This document shows positions 8,801-16,123 of a DNA stretch of 64,000 nt, piece after piece. The position numbers and the translations under genes were made by a program. How positions within the stretch are numbered: the first letter of the stretch is position 1; the number at the start of each line of letters is the position of its first letter. The notes beneath the pieces were generated by a model. It saw only the letters and a list, made by a program, of their open reading frames with translations. It had not been told where the DNA came from and ran no database searches. This DNA is from Burkholderia plantarii (GTDB lineage Bacteria; Pseudomonadota; Gammaproteobacteria; Burkholderiales; Burkholderiaceae): assembly GCF_001411805.1 (NCBI RefSeq), contig NZ_CP007212.1, positions 2,418,001-2,482,000 of the forward strand, read 5' to 3'.

Positions 8801-10825
8801 AAAGTCGTCGGAGGCGGCTGGCGCGCTCGGCAGCTCGAATTTGCCCTCAAACGGCTTGAACTTGTCCGTGGCCTGGTGCAGCACCTTGATCGGCTTCGCC
8901 GCATCGACGCTGCCGCCCCAGCGGCGATACAGCTCCACCTGCACCTGGCCGCCCCGCATCGCGTCGCGCAGCTCGTCCACTTGGTCGGCCGTGGCCTCGG
9001 TGGTGGTCATGCCATCGGGCGAAACCGCTTCCACCTTGCCCGTCTCGACGCGGAACGCATCGGGCGCCCCGGCCACGATGCGGCCCACCACGCGGTAGCC
9101 GGCCGTCATGTAGTCCGTCGTGAGGCCACCCCAGGCCGCCAGGAACTGGTCTACCTGCTCGTCCGACACCACCGACTTCTCGGCGGCCATCGCGGCGCGC
9201 TGCTGGTCGGGCGTCATCTTGTGGAACGGAATCTTCGCGTCGACCGAGCTTGCGTCCTCGGTGTCCGGTTGAACGACTTGGGATTTTGCCGAGACGGCTG
9301 ACGCTTCGTCGCGGCTTGCAATCGCGTTCTCTTCCTCATCGATGAACAGGTTGAGAACCAGCGCACCCTCGACGACGGAATCCAGAGCCGCCTCGTTGAC
9401 ATCGATACCTTGGCTATCTATATTGGAAGCGTCCGGATGCCAAGAATCGTTGTCTTGGGAACGTTCGGGCACAAGGACGGCGCTCGAGGAATCGAGCGTC
9501 GTTTTTGTTTCTGCACGGTCCACAAGCAGGTCGTAGTGAAGGAGCCCGTTACTGTCTTCTTCGATCAGCACCGCGACCCGCACGGTCTCTCCGTCGAGCG
9601 CTACCGTATTTTTCAGGAGGAAGTACCGGCGCACGTCCGGCTTGCTGCCCCTTTTGTGATTGGGCTCTTCGACACTCTCCTGCGCCGTCTCGATCAACCT
9701 CCTGATCGCCGGGATCAGCTTCAGCTTTTTCGGATTGGCGCTGAAGGGGATCGTCTCATTGATGCCGCGCTTGCGAATTTCGACCGACTGCTTCAGGACA
9801 GCGCATTCGATCCACTCGCCGCGCATCGCCATCAAGAAGTCCTTCGCTGCAGCTCGCAAAGCCGTTCGCCCCTCGTCCGTGTCGGGAAAATCGCCGAGTT
9901 CATTGCCCCGCAAGGTGATCGGCTCAGCAGAAGCAGTGAGCTCTGTGTTCGGATGTGAGACGTCGGCCGCCGCATCTCCATCACCACCCGGCTCGTGCGG
10001 CTGGTTTGGCACATCGAGCTCGGGCTGTTCGGGCTCATGGGGCTCGTCAGTGTCGATCCCACTCTCTCCGGGCGACGCCTCGATGTCCGTAGCGGGCGCG
10101 TGCCGCACTTCCTGCTCATCGCGTTCTGCCTGGGCTGCTGCGAGTGCCCGCGCACGCGCCGCGTCCTCGGCCGCCACATGCGCCACCTCAAGATCGTGCT
10201 GCGCCGTGTCCAGCTCGTTCTCAAGCTCGGCGATTTCGCCTTTCAGCGACCGGATGCTCTCCATGCGCTCGGCGCGCTTGGCGTTGACGCGTTGGAACGC
10301 CGCACTATTCCTCTCGGCCAGCCGCATGATCCGGCGCGCCACATCGCGCAGGTTCAGGTCGATACCGCGCTCGGGTGCGACGACGATCGTGATGTCGCGC
10401 TTGTTCAGCAACCACTTCCACGAGATCACCTCGTCGGCGGGCGCCATCTTGTTCGGCGTCACGTCCGGGTTGTGGAAATAGATGCTCACGGTCTGGCCGT
10501 CGGACAACTCGAAGATCGCCGCGACATTGGCAACCCCGCGCTGCTTGAATGGCTGCGTGATCTGTACCGCGAGCGGCTTGACGTCATGGCCGGTCCGCTC
10601 CATCACGACGCGCAATAGCTCCATCTTGCGCGGCAAGCGTGCGTAGGGCGACGCGAGCGCATCGAGCGTCAGCAGCCCCTCTGCATCCTCGATGACTTCC
10701 TGCTCGCTCACCGAGTCCAACAGCAAGCCGTCAAGCGCGTCCGAGCATCGGATCTCGTAAAGCACTCGATCAAGGGTTCTGTCGACGGGCAGCGCGTCGC
10801 TGCCCCACTGCACTTTCTGGCTCAC
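5864..10825 (-). CDS. Giant polyvalent phage protein (LPD3-like x2, LPD1-like)
   Basis: A 1,653-residue multidomain polyvalent protein. The start is the GTG at 10825, preceded by a strong Shine-Dalgarno sequence (AGGAAGGA); the frame is open further upstream but without a better start. Order: an N-terminal domain with coiled coil to about residue 260; an LPD3-like module at about 307-465 (NELGDFPDT...KTTLDSSSA); a spacer domain; a second LPD3-like copy at about 713-858; a helical region; then an LPD1-like region with HELFHAID at about 1388-1395, an HExxH metallopeptidase signature. Such proteins are usually injected with phage or plasmid DNA to counter host defences; that role is inferred. 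It sits between the portal gene and baseplate genes. Confidence 0.75.
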   Translation of the reverse strand: MSQKVQWGSDALPVDRTLDRVLYEIRCSDALDGLLLDSVSEQEVIEDAEGLLTLDALASPYARLPRKMELLRVVMERTGHDVKPLAVQITQPFKQRGVANVAAIFELSDGQTVSIYFHNPDVTPNKMAPADEVISWKWLLNKRDITIVVAPERGIDLNLRDVARRIMRLAERNSAAFQRVNAKRAERMESIRSLKGEIAELENELDTAQHDLEVAHVAAEDAARARALAAAQAERDEQEVRHAPATDIEASPGESGIDTDEPHEPEQPELDVPNQPHEPGGDGDAAADVSHPNTELTASAEPITLRGNELGDFPDTDEGRTALRAAAKDFLMAMRGEWIECAVLKQSVEIRKRGINETIPFSANPKKLKLIPAIRRLIETAQESVEEPNHKRGSKPDVRRYFLLKNTVALDGETVRVAVLIEEDSNGLLHYDLLVDRAETKTTLDSSSAVLVPERSQDNDSWHPDASNIDSQGIDVNEAALDSVVEGALVLNLFIDEEENAIASRDEASAVSAKSQVVQPDTEDASSVDAKIPFHKMTPDQQRAAMAAEKSVVSDEQVDQFLAAWGGLTTDYMTAGYRVVGRIVAGAPDAFRVETGKVEAVSPDGMTTTEATADQVDELRDAMRGGQVQVELYRRWGGSVDAAKPIKVLHQATDKFKPFEGKFELPSAPAASDDFDPTTPEQHAGEVDGEAMVEAARRAQAPDVSPEADVPVVVAGNELGDFPDTEEGKVELRAAAREYLRSLRGKLVPCPALGKPVEIRQRGIKETLAFSADPRKLKLIAAIEKIIGAGKNPVREVNHKLGAKPTVDAYYHLESAAVLNGNPLALQLVIEEDKGGTLYYDFLIDRGEAKTKTALDSSSAAFVPQSIPDHNSGDGDENTLADVDSSVKTLDSADDEGGDMVLNLFIVGDEAVDVLPASAAAQADAENALGASDDTATDDDGLSDDPNSPNYRYRDTGYIADSRKEKAANLIFSARKTGQRLRASDIDFDTIEHNPRQAKEMLVKANLFGKTDWQALQDAGMEPAAGFLIDKIYASIAPAPAEDSPGARRDYAIGLESIRDRLQSVKTVAQVLEVVAEIRDELNGTMLRPDEAEQYELLTEQMREMSTQVRALDGSSNAVHQEAQEARSALYTAERALEQRKRRGWSISDEQQRTVDEAKTLADGLWSQFGTIRADVNPKIEALREQITGMSREREALVKAARTRNLVENQTTRSWLTFGERFVKLVHYRSFRGSGSFAGHVTNAKVGKIPDWSWADKERPTAPRDATRQEVNFQLRVADQFERRGGAPVSVNSTQALKDMLGLRDVQSGNWVLKDPNSAKFHVEQTAAAMSDLADMLGIEVSALSLGGRLGMAFGARGTGGKNAARAHYEPVHRVVNLTKMGGGGCLGHELFHAIDNILHELVKEEASGGKNDFVTMNPDLLPPGPIRDAVVELREAMLTGDNRLTERIDFSEQDVRVAHVNVDSPRNALARAIKDAGGAEAAVLAVDAYFGSRSDPRSLKNRKSWRKLAAAFYATPGETSAHLKTGQAVSSFAKEAAILDNGSYGKYWSSHEEMAARGFQSWLEDKLASLDRRNDYLSVYADNQYHVDPLFGTEWKPYPEGDERTRINAAFDRLFGAIAEGQVFEKAASNPALLDAIFGDAEMAGSATALAE

Positions 10826-11028
10826 GGCTTCAGTCCTTCCTGGGTAGGGTATCGGCTGAACGCGTGGCACTAGCCTATCCGCTGCAACGAAGCGAAAACC
10901 ATGCGATCGAGCCTTTCCGGCCGCACTCACTGCTGATGCGGCCTGCCAAGGAAATGGTATGGCTCGGAGGTACGAGGAATGTGCGGTGTTTTCCGCCCTA
11001 CGACTTCACGCAGCGTGGGCCCACCCTG

Positions 11029-11505
11029 CTACGTCAGATCCAGCGCGGCAATCTGCATGCGCACCTCAGCGATGGCCGCTTTCAGCGCGTCGCGCTTCTC
11101 GACCAGGATCTGCTCCATCTTCGGCACCGCCGTACGAATGCCGACCGGCGGCCGCACCTTCGCCGCGGCCAACAGTTTCTGGAAGCGTGAGCGTCCCGCA
11201 TCCATCATCTGTGCGATCTCCGCGATCGCCCGGACGTGATCGTCCTGGTTCTTGATCGGCAGGACTCTGCCGTTGAGCAGCACCTGGAAGATGTCGCCCG
11301 TCTGCTTGATGCGAAACGTCACGCGCTGCGAGTCGGCGAACGTCAGATCCATCTCACGGTAGGTCACGCCCGAGGTGCGCTTCAGGCCGGACACGATGTC
11401 CTGCTGAACGACGGTGGCGCCCGCTCGCGTGAAGTAGCGTACGACCTGTTTCGCCGCGGTCGACTTTGCCGAGAGATCGCGAAAACTGAATAGCAGATTC
11501 TTCAT
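11029..11505 (-). CDS. Phage protein related to polyvalent N-terminus
   Basis: A 158-residue protein. The ATG at 11505 is chosen because AAAGGAT lies just before it; an upstream in-frame ATG lacks a ribosome site. Residues 50-100 (FADSQRVTFRIKQ, AIAEIAQ, RSRFQKL) follow the same pattern as the N-terminal domain of the giant polyvalent protein encoded next (LSDGQTVSIYF, VARRIMRLAERN, AAFQRVN), and both continue into a charged helix. The two probably share a domain, perhaps by duplication. No known catalytic motif is seen. It follows the spike gene by 10 bases, and a 203-base gap without clear signals separates it from the polyvalent gene. Confidence 0.5.
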   Translation of the reverse strand: MKNLLFSFRDLSAKSTAAKQVVRYFTRAGATVVQQDIVSGLKRTSGVTYREMDLTFADSQRVTFRIKQTGDIFQVLLNGRVLPIKNQDDHVRAIAEIAQMMDAGRSRFQKLLAAAKVRPPVGIRTAVPKMEQILVEKRDALKAAIAEVRMQIAALDLT

Positions 11506-11515
11506 GGTTGATCCT

Positions 11516-12136
11516 TTACGTTGGGCCATCGGTCGTGCCGCCACCACGCTTCACGCCAGGATGCTTGTGCTCGCTGCCGACGTTCTTGCCGTTGTGCGTC
11601 AGTTCGCCCCCGGTGATCTGGAAGTTGCCGTGAATCCTCGACGTGCCGCCGCTACCACCGCCCTTGACGTTCAGACCGCCATCCACTGTCAGGTTGCCCG
11701 TGCAGGTCGTCTCGGCCGCATCGACGGTCACACTGGGCGCCTTCACGGTCACGTGCGAGCCCGACTTGACCAGCACGTCGCCGCCTGCAATCAGGTTCAT
11801 CAGCGTGTCGGCCAGCAACTCCAGGTTCGCGTGATGCCAGCGGCGCCAGTCCACCGCATTGCCGGCCTGCGGGTTGCGGTATCCGGTGATAATCGGATAC
11901 CGCGGATCACCTCCAATGAACGCGATCCACACTGCATCGCCCAGCGTGATCTCGAGCTCGGTTGAATGCGCGCCGTCGCGGGATTTATCTCCGATGGGGT
12001 ATTCGATTTCCGCCTCGGGCAGTACGTCACCGCCATCGGTCAGCCCGGGGATTTCGACGCGGCACGTCCTGCGGCCTGCGTGATAGCCGCGCACGATGGC
12101 CGGATAGCGGCCAGGCATCAGGCCATACTCCATCAT
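11516..12136 (-). CDS. Baseplate spike protein (gpV-like)
   Basis: About 206 residues; forms the membrane-piercing spike at the tip of the contractile tail. The N-terminal part (YPAIVRGYHAGRRTCRVEIPG, split by the OB-fold strand, then LGDAVWIAFIGGDPRYPIITG) is the gpV/gp5 OB-fold. The C-terminal part is a run of short beta-strand repeats (VTVKAPSVTVDA, NLTVDGGLNVKG, HGNFQITGG) expected for a triple-stranded beta-helix needle. The start overlaps the stop of the hub gene (ATGATGG preceded by GGAGG), so it is translationally coupled to its structural partner. The ending HKHPGVKRGGGTT is rich in His and Gly, compatible with a metal-binding tip. Confidence 0.75.
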   Translation of the reverse strand: MMEYGLMPGRYPAIVRGYHAGRRTCRVEIPGLTDGGDVLPEAEIEYPIGDKSRDGAHSTELEITLGDAVWIAFIGGDPRYPIITGYRNPQAGNAVDWRRWHHANLELLADTLMNLIAGGDVLVKSGSHVTVKAPSVTVDAAETTCTGNLTVDGGLNVKGGGSGGTSRIHGNFQITGGELTHNGKNVGSEHKHPGVKRGGGTTDGPT

Positions 12137-13032
12137 TCCTCCACGCTGCCCAGCCACAACCGGCTGTAGGTGTCGCTCGCGCCGCCGTCATCGGTGCCCG
12201 AGACGAAGGCATGCGCCGCCGTGATGACGACCAGCTTGGCACCGCTGGCAAGGGCGACGAGATCACCGGCACCGATGCTGCCGTTGTAGGCCATCCGCGG
12301 CGTCTTGCGATGCACGAGACAGCGCGTCATGTTGCGCAGGCGCTGGACATCCTTGAATGGTGAGAAGCGCACGACGCGGGGCTTGCTGCGGTTGCCGAAG
12401 ATGGCCGCGCCGGCGGCGTCCAGCGAGAAGAACCAGGGCACCTCATGCCGCTCCATGAAACCGCTGTCGATGTCATCCGCCGCCACGTCAGGCAACGTCA
12501 TCACGGGCGTCTGCTTCAGCAAATCCGGCAAGCGGACGAACTGAAGCCTGCCCCTGCGCCACCGAACCACGCCGCCCTCTTCCTGCAGGACTCGCGCGAT
12601 CTGAAACGTCGGCGTCTCTCCCACTGGGCAGTAGAACCGCGGCACTGGGAAATCCGCATCGACGGCTTTGATCGTCGCCCCGGCGGCTCGGTAGATCGCC
12701 GATAGCGCTGCGCTCTCCTTGAGAATGGCGCGGCTGCGCACGTACGCGGCACCCTGGCACGCATCGAGCAGCGCGATAACTCGGAACGCCACCATCTCGC
12801 GTATGCCCTGAGCAACCCGGCTGCCCACACGCACCGACTTGACGATGCGCAGCACGTCACCGCCGCCCGTCGAGAGCGTCTGCCCTTCCTTCAGCAGTTT
12901 CTCCAGGCTGTCGTCGCCGGCCCGGATCTCCGCCTCCAGCGTGACCGGAATGGGCGCGAGATCAGAGCGCAGCGTCGCGGACTTGATCAAGTCGCCGCGA
13001 ATCTGATTGCCATCGGACAGGAGCAGGATCAT
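12133..13032 (-). CDS. Baseplate hub protein (gpD-like)
   Basis: A 299-residue protein likely to form the baseplate hub above the spike. Seen: an N-terminal beta-rich part (LRSDLAPIPVTLEAEIR), a central segment AVDADFPVPRFYCPVGETP followed by an RWRRGRLQFVRL strand, and a C-terminal barrel-like part (GDLVALASGAKLVVITAAHAF). This order matches gpD/gp27-type hubs, although the motifs are weakly conserved. Coupling with the spike gene supports the call. The product of the next gene upstream ends seven bases before the start. Confidence rests more on context than on motifs. Confidence 0.6.
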   Translation of the reverse strand: MILLLSDGNQIRGDLIKSATLRSDLAPIPVTLEAEIRAGDDSLEKLLKEGQTLSTGGGDVLRIVKSVRVGSRVAQGIREMVAFRVIALLDACQGAAYVRSRAILKESAALSAIYRAAGATIKAVDADFPVPRFYCPVGETPTFQIARVLQEEGGVVRWRRGRLQFVRLPDLLKQTPVMTLPDVAADDIDSGFMERHEVPWFFSLDAAGAAIFGNRSKPRVVRFSPFKDVQRLRNMTRCLVHRKTPRMAYNGSIGAGDLVALASGAKLVVITAAHAFVSGTDDGGASDTYSRLWLGSVEE

Positions 13033-13039
13033 GGCGCGT

Positions 13040-13423
13040 CTAGACGGTCACGATCGGCTGGCAAAACGCCTTGCGCGGCATGTCCGCCTCGATCTGCGCG
13101 ATTTCCGCAGCGACCTCGCTGGCTGAGCGGCCGAACGGATCGATGCCCAAGCCTCTGGAGGCCTCCAGCTGCAGCGCCGTCTCGCGCTCGACGTAAAGCA
13201 TGAACAACGGACGGATCAACGCCCATTCGGAATCGTTGAGTTCCGTGTCCTTGCCGAGCTCGGGTACCGGCGTTGCGGTCTCGAATGAGCGGATCGCCGC
13301 GAATCCGGCATAGAACCGGGTCGCGGCCAGCAACTGCGCCAGCAAGGTGCCCTCGTCCAGCAGATTACCGGCCGGCCGCTCCTGCGACGCGAAGCGCTCC
13401 GCCAGTTCGACCAGCGTCGCCAT
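13040..13423 (-). CDS. Phage tail protein of unknown function
   Basis: A 127-residue mostly helical protein with no recognisable motif. Its ATG overlaps the stop of the tube-like gene (TGATG), so the two are coupled. It lies between the tube and hub genes, a place where contractile phages often carry small neck or baseplate-wedge proteins. An aromatic patch (FYAGFAAIRSF) and an acidic middle (ELGKDTELNDSE) are visible. Function unknown. Confidence 0.6.
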   Translation of the reverse strand: MATLVELAERFASQERPAGNLLDEGTLLAQLLAATRFYAGFAAIRSFETATPVPELGKDTELNDSEWALIRPLFMLYVERETALQLEASRGLGIDPFGRSASEVAAEIAQIEADMPRKAFCQPIVTV

Positions 13424-13923
13424 CAGCGGTAATCGCCCGAGTTCCCCGGCAGCGTTTCGCCGAAATAGTGGAAAAACAGCGTGCCGGAGAACACCAGCAC
13501 CTGCGAGCGGTTTTCCCAGTCACGATCCGGATTGTCCATCTGCATGAAGCAGTCGACGATCCGCTTGGCGCGCAGGTACTTCTGCGGCGTACCCTCGTAC
13601 ACCTTGGCGTTGAAGAGACCGCCGCGGGCGATGATGTCGATGAGCATGTTGTCGACGCTCCCGGCCACCGTCTCCTGCATGGAAATCTGGCCTTGCTGGG
13701 CGATCTTGATCTGCTGGGGTTGCCACATGTTGGCGCCGAGCGGCATGGGGACTTCAACTTCCCCGGTCGGCGAGATCTCGGGCCACGGGCATTGCTTCGC
13801 CAGAAGCCAGTTGGCCTCGAAGCCCTCGATCTCGAAGGCGAAGTCGGAAGAGATGACCTTCGCGCCGAGCGCGCGGGTCGTGTCGTAGTGCCCCTTCAGG
13901 AGGGAGGCGGTCGAGACGGTCAT
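13423..13923 (-). CDS. Probable tail tube protein
   Basis: A 166-residue protein; the ATG at 13923 follows an AGGA ribosome site, whereas the open frame upstream of it is not coding-like. The sequence is beta-rich with an alternating pattern (DFAFEIEGFEANWLLAKQ, QPQQIKIAQQGQISMQE) and a C-terminal strand (QVLVFSGTLFFHYF), as in tail-tube family proteins of contractile phages. Gene order (tube, small protein, hub, spike) supports this. In most myoviruses the tube gene follows the sheath gene directly; here it is separated from the sheath by about 4.5 kb, so another tube-fold protein, for example a tail completion protein, is possible. Confidence 0.5.
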   Translation of the reverse strand: MTVSTASLLKGHYDTTRALGAKVISSDFAFEIEGFEANWLLAKQCPWPEISPTGEVEVPMPLGANMWQPQQIKIAQQGQISMQETVAGSVDNMLIDIIARGGLFNAKVYEGTPQKYLRAKRIVDCFMQMDNPDRDWENRSQVLVFSGTLFFHYFGETLPGNSGDYR

Positions 13924-14133
13924 GGCGTGTCCTGTCGATGTGCGGCTGAACTGACTGCACAGTAAGACAACGCCCGCGGGCGACCAGGGCCGGTTTTCCG
14001 ATCTCGAACGATCCATCGCCGCCTCCGATGTTCGAATTTGATGCCGCCGACCTAGAGGCAAAAATCCTGACAGCCACGGCAAGTCGAGGGCTCCCCTGCG
14101 ACGAAGTAGCTCCCTTGGCACGCTGCCCATGCA

Positions 14134-14162
14134 TTGACGAAAAGCCCTTTAGGGGCTAGATT
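14134..14162 (+). promoter_or_regulatory. Sigma-70-type promoter for small plus-strand genes
   Basis: TTGACG at 14134-14139 and TAGATT at 14157-14162 are separated by exactly 17 bases. It lies in the gap upstream of the tube gene and points to the right, toward the HTH gene at 14262, against the direction of the late prophage genes. The flanking 13,924-14,261 stretch has no other gene that looks real. Confidence 0.5.
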
Positions 14163-14261
14163 AAATCGCATTGGGTAACGCGTCGCGTAGCCCGCTACCT
14201 CCGAAAAGGAACGACATGACGAATATGTTCGTATTCGCGCGGAATCGGCGCGACCATACCT

Positions 14262-14528
14262 ATGGTTCTCAAATATTTTCCTCCGACGCCGGAGGATCTG
14301 CGCGCGCTGAAGACGGAGCTCGGCTTCACCGGCGAGCAGATGGCCCAAATGTTCGGGTTGGCCGGCAACAATCAGTGGCGGAAGTACACGGGAGGCGCCG
14401 ATCCGCGGCCGATGGCACTCCCAATGCTGTTTCTCGCCTTGGCGCTCCAGGACCGTGCTGCCACGGTGGAACAGGTTCTCGAGAAGTGCCGCAAAGTCGG
14501 TGCGTCGATCGAGATTACCGACGAGTAA
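14262..14528 (+). CDS. Small HTH-type phage regulator
   Basis: An 88-residue protein with a helix-turn-helix-like segment at about residues 12-40 (LKTELGFTGEQMAQMFGL, then QWRKYTGG), as in Cro/CI-type DNA-binding proteins, followed by a helical C terminus. It is encoded on the plus strand, opposite to the structural genes, downstream of a good sigma-70 promoter. No ribosome site stands directly before the ATG; an AAAGGAAC site 50 bases upstream serves a different frame that could be a short leader. Probably a lysogeny or late-gene regulator of the prophage; target unknown. Confidence 0.55.
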   Translation: MVLKYFPPTPEDLRALKTELGFTGEQMAQMFGLAGNNQWRKYTGGADPRPMALPMLFLALALQDRAATVEQVLEKCRKVGASIEITDE

Positions 14529-14691
14529 GCGCATCTGCTGACCGCTTGATCCCATCCACTGGGCATCTCGCCTCGATTGCTCGCGACGCCCTGAGAGCCG
14601 TAGTGCTCGCCCCCACCGATCGCGGCGCTCTCGATGTTGTCGGCGAGGCACTCCGCAGGCTTGCTGAGTTGACAAACGAAAAGGTGTCCAC

Positions 14692-15009
14692 ATGAGCGAG
14701 AACACCAGCGTCACCCTCCGAGCTGCGGATGAGCTGGATGCGGACATCCGCGCCTTTCGCTACGTCAGTGCGATCTTCGACGCGATTTCGCATCATTTGA
14801 CGGCGGGCACGCCAGATCCGAGCAATTTGATCTCGTTGTGCGGCGCAGGCCACGAAATCGCCGTGTTGTACGGCAAACGAGCCGTCGAGGCTTCATGGCA
14901 GGTTCGTCACGCGCTCGCTGCTGCCGAGGCGACAGACTGCCCCGATCAACAACTGCGTCAATCGAACCAGGAACCTGCCCCGGATCGTGCTCGATCCGCA
15001 CGACATTGA
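14692..15009 (+). CDS. Small plus-strand phage protein
   Basis: A 105-residue protein that starts at an ATG preceded by AAAAGG. Residues 20-70 are amphipathic helix (AFRYVSAIFDAISHHL, HEIAVLYGKRAVEASWQV); the last 25 residues are polar and rich in Gln, Arg and Asp. It follows the HTH gene in the same direction and is probably co-transcribed from the promoter at 14134. No family recognised; 163 bases separate the two genes. The 15,010-15,185 stretch after it holds no gene I can support. Confidence 0.45.
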   Translation: MSENTSVTLRAADELDADIRAFRYVSAIFDAISHHLTAGTPDPSNLISLCGAGHEIAVLYGKRAVEASWQVRHALAAAEATDCPDQQLRQSNQEPAPDRARSARH

Positions 15010-15185
15010 TCGAATGGAATGCCCTCGCCGGTTCGTTGTATCCGGACGCGAAGCTCAGTGGCGGATGGGCCTCAGCCAGCTATACGGCATGAGCGCTCAT
15101 CTAGTGCTCCGAGGGCATCGTCTTGCTGTTTGTGGCCGTCCGCGCAGCAGGACACTGATGAGCTCAGCCTTGTAGCTCAGGGCGT

Positions 15186-15476
15186 TTATGCCGCCTGAGC
15201 CAGCTCCGGAAACACCTTGATTTTTCGATGTGGCTTCTGCTGAGCCTGCCATAGGTCGTAGCGCGCCTGCATGATGACCCACATATCCGGTGACGTGCCT
15301 AGAGCAGCACCAAGCAATACCGCCATGTCAGGCGAGATACCCGCGCGGCCATTGAGAACGCGCGACAGCGCTGCACGCGTAATACCGAGTCGCTCGGCTA
15401 CCATCGTGACGCTGAGATCACCCAGGTACTCGCGCAACACCAGTCCGGGGTGCGCCGGGTTATGCATTGATGTCAT
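15186..15476 (-). CDS. higA: HigA-family antitoxin
   Basis: A 96-residue antitoxin of the HigA/XRE type. It begins with HPGLVLREYL, the hallmark of HigA proteins, and has a helix-turn-helix at about residues 25-50 (SVTMVAERLGITRAALSRVL) and the segment GRAGISPDMAVLLGAALG. The ATG at 15476 follows AAGGAG; upstream in-frame ATGs lack one. The gene lies 10 bases after higB, the usual toxin-first order. HigA should neutralise HigB and repress the operon, probably through the palindrome at 15791-15811. Confidence 0.88.
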   Translation of the reverse strand: MTSMHNPAHPGLVLREYLGDLSVTMVAERLGITRAALSRVLNGRAGISPDMAVLLGAALGTSPDMWVIMQARYDLWQAQQKPHRKIKVFPELAQAA

Positions 15477-15486
15477 CGTCGACTCC

Positions 15487-15783
15487 TTAGTGATAGTCCT
15501 GATAATCCACAAGAACAGCATCCGTTCCCTCAAAGAAGAACGTCAGACGCCAGTTCCCGGTTATCCAAATAGACCAATGACCGTCGACGTCCTGCCCTTT
15601 CGGATTTTTCCCGGAAAGCGGGTGCAGTTTCCACGAGGCAGCGTTCATGTCCTCGGGGCCGGTGGCAGCGTGAAGAGCGGTCAAGCGAAGCTGGAGTTTC
15701 GTGGCGTGCGCAGCCACGATCCCCTTCTTGGTGCCTTTCAAAAAGAACTGCTCCAGCCCTTTATGTCGGAAGGTCTTGATCAT
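15487..15783 (-). CDS. higB: HigB-family mRNA interferase toxin
   Basis: A 98-residue RelE/ParE-superfamily toxin of HigB type, expected to cleave mRNA at the ribosome. The opening MIKTFRHKGLEQFFLKG, the middle LHPLSGKNPKGQD and the end WRLTFFFEGTDAVLVDYQDYH are characteristic. It is the first gene of a two-gene operon with higA and is embedded in the tail gene region, between the putative tail chaperone genes and the plus-strand regulator. It may stabilise the prophage or act in defence against other phages (inference). Confidence 0.88.
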   Translation of the reverse strand: MIKTFRHKGLEQFFLKGTKKGIVAAHATKLQLRLTALHAATGPEDMNAASWKLHPLSGKNPKGQDVDGHWSIWITGNWRLTFFFEGTDAVLVDYQDYH

Positions 15784-15790
15784 CCGTATA

Positions 15791-15811
15791 GTGTATCGCT
15801 ACACGATACAC
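15791..15811 (-). promoter_or_regulatory. HigBA operator palindrome
   Basis: A perfect inverted repeat, GTGTATCG-ctaca-CGATACAC, ends eight bases before the higB start codon. The position over the promoter region and the 8-base arms fit a HigA dimer binding site, giving autorepression of the pair. Confidence 0.6.
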
Positions 15812-15894
15812 GGCACAAGATACCGTCTTTGTCGCATCTTCTTGGGATGAGAACTGGAGCGAGCCTACCAAGAAGGTAGCTGGCAAGATTAATC

Positions 15895-16119
15895 CTATCG
15901 CGTCTTGGCCATGAGCTTCGCCACAACCCCGGTGGCGCGGATCACGTCATTGAGCCGGCTCACGATCGCCGCCTGCGTCTTTTGCTCGGCTTCCCTTGCC
16001 TGCTTCCAGATCTCGAACGGCTTTCCACCGAAGAACGCTCGCACAACGCTCGGTGGCATGGCCATGGCGTCGTTCAAGGACGTGGCGGAATACAGCGTGA
16101 GGCTGGACGCCAACGCCAT
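15895..16119 (-). CDS. Small tail protein, possible chaperone extension
   Basis: A 74-residue helical protein with GGKPFEIWKQAREAEQK in the middle. It begins five bases beyond the stop of the 249-residue gene upstream, and its frame is open back across that stop, so it could be made either from its own ATG (weak ribosome site GGAT) or as a frameshifted extension. Two short overlapping genes in this place, ahead of the tape-measure or lysozyme genes, are usual for tail assembly chaperones. The reading-frame relation would need a +1 or -2 shift. Function is inferred from context. Confidence 0.5.
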   Translation of the reverse strand: MALASSLTLYSATSLNDAMAMPPSVVRAFFGGKPFEIWKQAREAEQKTQAAIVSRLNDVIRATGVVAKLMAKTR

Positions 16120-16123
16120 CAGA

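Noticed and set aside
14171..14695. A 174-codon plus-strand frame whose internal ATG at 14216 has a good ribosome site
   Set aside because: Its product is rich in Arg, Gly and Ser without recognisable features, while the overlapping frame at 14262 encodes an HTH protein; at most the site serves a short leader.
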